Notes under the pieces: generated by a model | Told to the model about the DNA's origin: nothing | The model's input: only the letters and a program-made list of their open reading frames with translations | Database searches by the model: none | Translations under genes and position numbers: made by a program | Shown: piece by piece, positions 14,537 to 16,231 of the stretch | How the letters are laid out: the number at the start of each line of letters is the position of its first letter | Numbering within the stretch: position 1 is the stretch's first letter | Assembly: GCA_002413455.1 (NCBI GenBank) | Contig: DHXA01000017.1 | Location: 1-16,231 of the forward strand | Source: Rhodanobacter sp. UBA5168 | Lineage (GTDB): Bacteria > Pseudomonadota > Gammaproteobacteria > Xanthomonadales > Rhodanobacteraceae | Length of the DNA: 16,231 nt | Direction: 5' to 3'

Positions 14537-14821
14537 TCATCGGGCGCGCTTGCGGCGCGCCTCCATCGGCTCAAGCAGGAGTGGCCGGTAGATCTCGATC
14601 CGGTCACCTTCCTGCACCACGTGATCGGGCGCAATTTTTCTGGCGAATACACCCAGACGATGAAGATCGACTGCGCCATCCGGAAGCATTCCGGCGATGC
14701 CTGAAGCGTCGATCGCCTGCTTCACCGTGCTACCCCAAGGCAACCCAACCCGCAGCAGAATCTGCCGATCAGCATCCGCATAAACCACGTCGACCATGAT
14801 TTTGCGTTCAGCCATAGACAT
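14537..14821 (-). CDS. rnfH: RnfH/RatB family protein (ubiquitin-like fold)
   Basis: This small protein of 94 residues belongs to the RnfH (UPF0125) family, which has a beta-grasp fold and no settled biochemical function. Typical sequence is MVDVVYADADRQILLRVGLP, WGSTVKQAIDASGI, LGVFARKIAPDHVVQEGDRI and EIYRPLLLEPMEARRKRA. The ATG at 14821 is preferred because GAGG lies 6 bases upstream; the alternative at 14815 would be too far from it. The gene overlaps the end of ratA by 14 bases, so the two are translated together, as in the E. coli ratA-ratB pair. Its 3' end faces bamE across a perfect stem-loop. Confidence 0.93.
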   Translation of the reverse strand: MSMAERKIMVDVVYADADRQILLRVGLPWGSTVKQAIDASGIAGMLPDGAVDLHRLGVFARKIAPDHVVQEGDRIEIYRPLLLEPMEARRKRAR

Positions 14822-15239
14822 GTTCAGCCTCGCGACAAAAATCGTCCACCATGCGGCCGGCCAAACCCTGGAAGCCCAGCTTCAAAGCCCCACCACCTAG
14901 CCGACCCGCGTAGTCAAAATCCAACGCAAACGCGACCTTGCAACCGGCATCGCCCAAGGCCATGAAATCCCACACACCTTCGAGGCTGCGAAACGGACCA
15001 TTGACCAGGCTCATCTGCAGACGCACAGGCGGATCAACCGTGTTGCGCGTCGTGAAACTCTGTCGGAGCCCCGCGAACTTGAGGTCCAGCCGCGCCACCA
15101 ACACACCGTCCTGACGCTCAAGAACCTCCGCACCGGCACACCAGGGGAAACGCTTTGGGTATGCTTCAACATCATTGACCAGGTCGAACATCTGCGCCGG
15201 CGAATACTTCACCAGTGCGCTGCGACGGATTTCGATCAC
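14808..15239 (-). CDS. ratA: RatA family protein (START/coenzyme Q-binding domain, type II toxin RatA homologue)
   Basis: The 143-residue protein has the single-domain helix-grip (START-like) fold of the Coq10/RatA family. The pattern is clear: MIEIRRSALVKYSPAQMFDL, VEAYPKRFPWCAGAEVLE, the strand WDFMALGDAGCKVAFALDFD, and a long C-terminal helix ending VDDFCREAEHVYG. In E. coli RatA binds the 50S subunit and blocks subunit joining; eukaryotic and other bacterial relatives handle ubiquinone, and the sequence alone does not decide which job is done here. The start is GTG at 15239, supported by AAGAGG 5 bases upstream. It is the first gene of ratA-rnfH and divergent from smpB by 83 bases. Confidence 0.93.
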   Translation of the reverse strand: MIEIRRSALVKYSPAQMFDLVNDVEAYPKRFPWCAGAEVLERQDGVLVARLDLKFAGLRQSFTTRNTVDPPVRLQMSLVNGPFRSLEGVWDFMALGDAGCKVAFALDFDYAGRLGGGALKLGFQGLAGRMVDDFCREAEHVYG

Positions 15240-15322
15240 GGCAACCTCTTCACATCACGCTTGGTTTGGCCCGCTATGCGGCTGAATCAGCATCAGGGCA
15301 GCGAGGCCCGAGTTTAACGGAC

Positions 15323-15814
15323 ATGGCCAAGGCGAAGGACAAAGACAACAAGGGTGGCGGCACTATCGCGCTCAACAAACGTTCGCGTTTCGAGTACCAC
15401 ATCGACCAGCGTTTCGAGGCCGGTGTCGCGTTGCAGGGCTGGGAATTGAAGGCTTTGCGTGCGGGGCGGATCAATTTTGGCGACAGCTACGCGGTCGTCC
15501 TCAGGAACGAGATCTTTCTGATCGGCACCTCGATTCCGCCGCTGATCAGCGCCTCCACCCACGTCATCGCCGAGGATCGGCGCACGCGCAAACTGCTGCT
15601 TCACCGCAAGGAGATTGACCAGCTGGTCGGTGCCGTCGAGCGCAAGGGCTATACGCTGGTGCCCACCGCTATGTACTGGAAAGGCAACAAGGTGAAGGTT
15701 GAGATTGGCCTCGCCCGCGGCAAGCAGGAACACGACAAGCGCGATACCGAGAAGCAACGCGACTGGCAGATCGAAAAACAGCGCACCATGCGCTCGCACA
15801 ACCGTAACGCCTGA
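15323..15814 (+). CDS. smpB: SsrA-binding protein SmpB
   Basis: SmpB binds tmRNA and guides it to stalled ribosomes for trans-translation. The 163 residues are typical. The central OB-fold reads IALNKRSRFEYHID, GVALQGWELKALRAGRINFG, DSYAVVLRNEIFLIGTSI and RKLLLHRKEIDQLVG. The C-terminal basic tail ARGKQEHDKRDTEKQRDWQI becomes helical in the empty mRNA channel. The ATG at 15323 gives the expected start MAKAKDKDNKGGGTIALNK; the frame stays open upstream to 15215 without family sequence. The ribosome site (AACGGA) is weak. It faces ssrA tail to tail, 55 bases apart, with a shared terminator; in E. coli both lie on the same strand. Confidence 0.97.
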   Translation: MAKAKDKDNKGGGTIALNKRSRFEYHIDQRFEAGVALQGWELKALRAGRINFGDSYAVVLRNEIFLIGTSIPPLISASTHVIAEDRRTRKLLLHRKEIDQLVGAVERKGYTLVPTAMYWKGNKVKVEIGLARGKQEHDKRDTEKQRDWQIEKQRTMRSHNRNA

Positions 15815-15843
15815 TGCGTCGGAGCATGTGAAGCACAAAAAAT

Positions 15844-15861
15844 CCCCCGATCACTCGGGGG
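15844..15861. terminator. Bidirectional terminator shared by smpB and ssrA
   Basis: CCCCCGA and TCGGGGG form a 7-base perfect stem around TCAC. On the plus strand TTTT follows (15862-15865); on the minus strand a run of six Ts follows (complement of 15837-15842). It therefore can end smpB transcription and the tmRNA precursor, whose mature 3' CCA end lies 9 bases before the hairpin. Confidence 0.88.
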
Positions 15862-15869
15862 TTTTGTGT

Positions 15870-16224
<355 letters not shown>

Positions 16225-16231
16225 GGGGAAA

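Overview
The window is chromosomal DNA from a GC-rich gammaproteobacterium, most likely of the Xanthomonadales/Lysobacterales (Rhodanobacter- or Dyella-like). That placement is inferred from the gene order (bamE, fur, recN, hrcA, grpE, dnaK, dnaJ, dapB, carA, carB in one neighbourhood), from a Fur protein without cysteines, and from overall protein style. No database search was possible.

Left part (1-4003): the pyrimidine/arginine genes carA and carB (minus strand, overlapping by 8 bases; carB runs off the edge) are separated from their usual neighbour dapB by a roughly 1.6 kb islet on the plus strand. The islet holds a free-standing 2-oxoglutarate/Fe(II) oxygenase and the wreck of a radical SAM gene related to the tetraether-lipid-synthase (Tes/MJ0619-like) group. 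The wreck has two frameshifts, a cysteine lost from its signature and a missing C-terminal part. carA has a good sigma70-type promoter and a leader with a hairpin.

Middle part (4056-9084): the heat-shock cluster hrcA-grpE-dnaK-dnaJ, all on the minus strand. Separate sigma32-like promoters can be read in front of hrcA, grpE and dnaK. A terminator-like hairpin lies between dnaK and dnaJ, and hrcA starts on the stop codon of a possible six-residue leader ORF. No CIRCE element is visible. recN is divergent from hrcA.

Right-middle part (10920-13484): a two-component system, with a NarL/UhpA-type regulator and a MASE1-like membrane histidine kinase encoded divergently. It is followed by a strongly structured stretch (about 13287-13484) of five consecutive hairpins, a long-range complementary pair and an excellent Rho-independent terminator. 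This stretch codes for nothing convincing and looks like a small regulatory RNA of a class I do not recognise. It is the most interesting item in the window.

Right end (13535-16231): fur (minus), bamE (plus), ratA-rnfH (minus, overlapping), smpB (plus) and ssrA (tmRNA, minus). smpB and ssrA, the two partners of trans-translation, face each other and share one bidirectional terminator. The tmRNA tag reads (A)ANDDNYALAA. Compared with the E. coli block recN-bamE-rnfH-ratA-smpB-ssrA, the order is kept, but fur plus the two-component system and RNA sit between recN and bamE, and several genes have changed strand.
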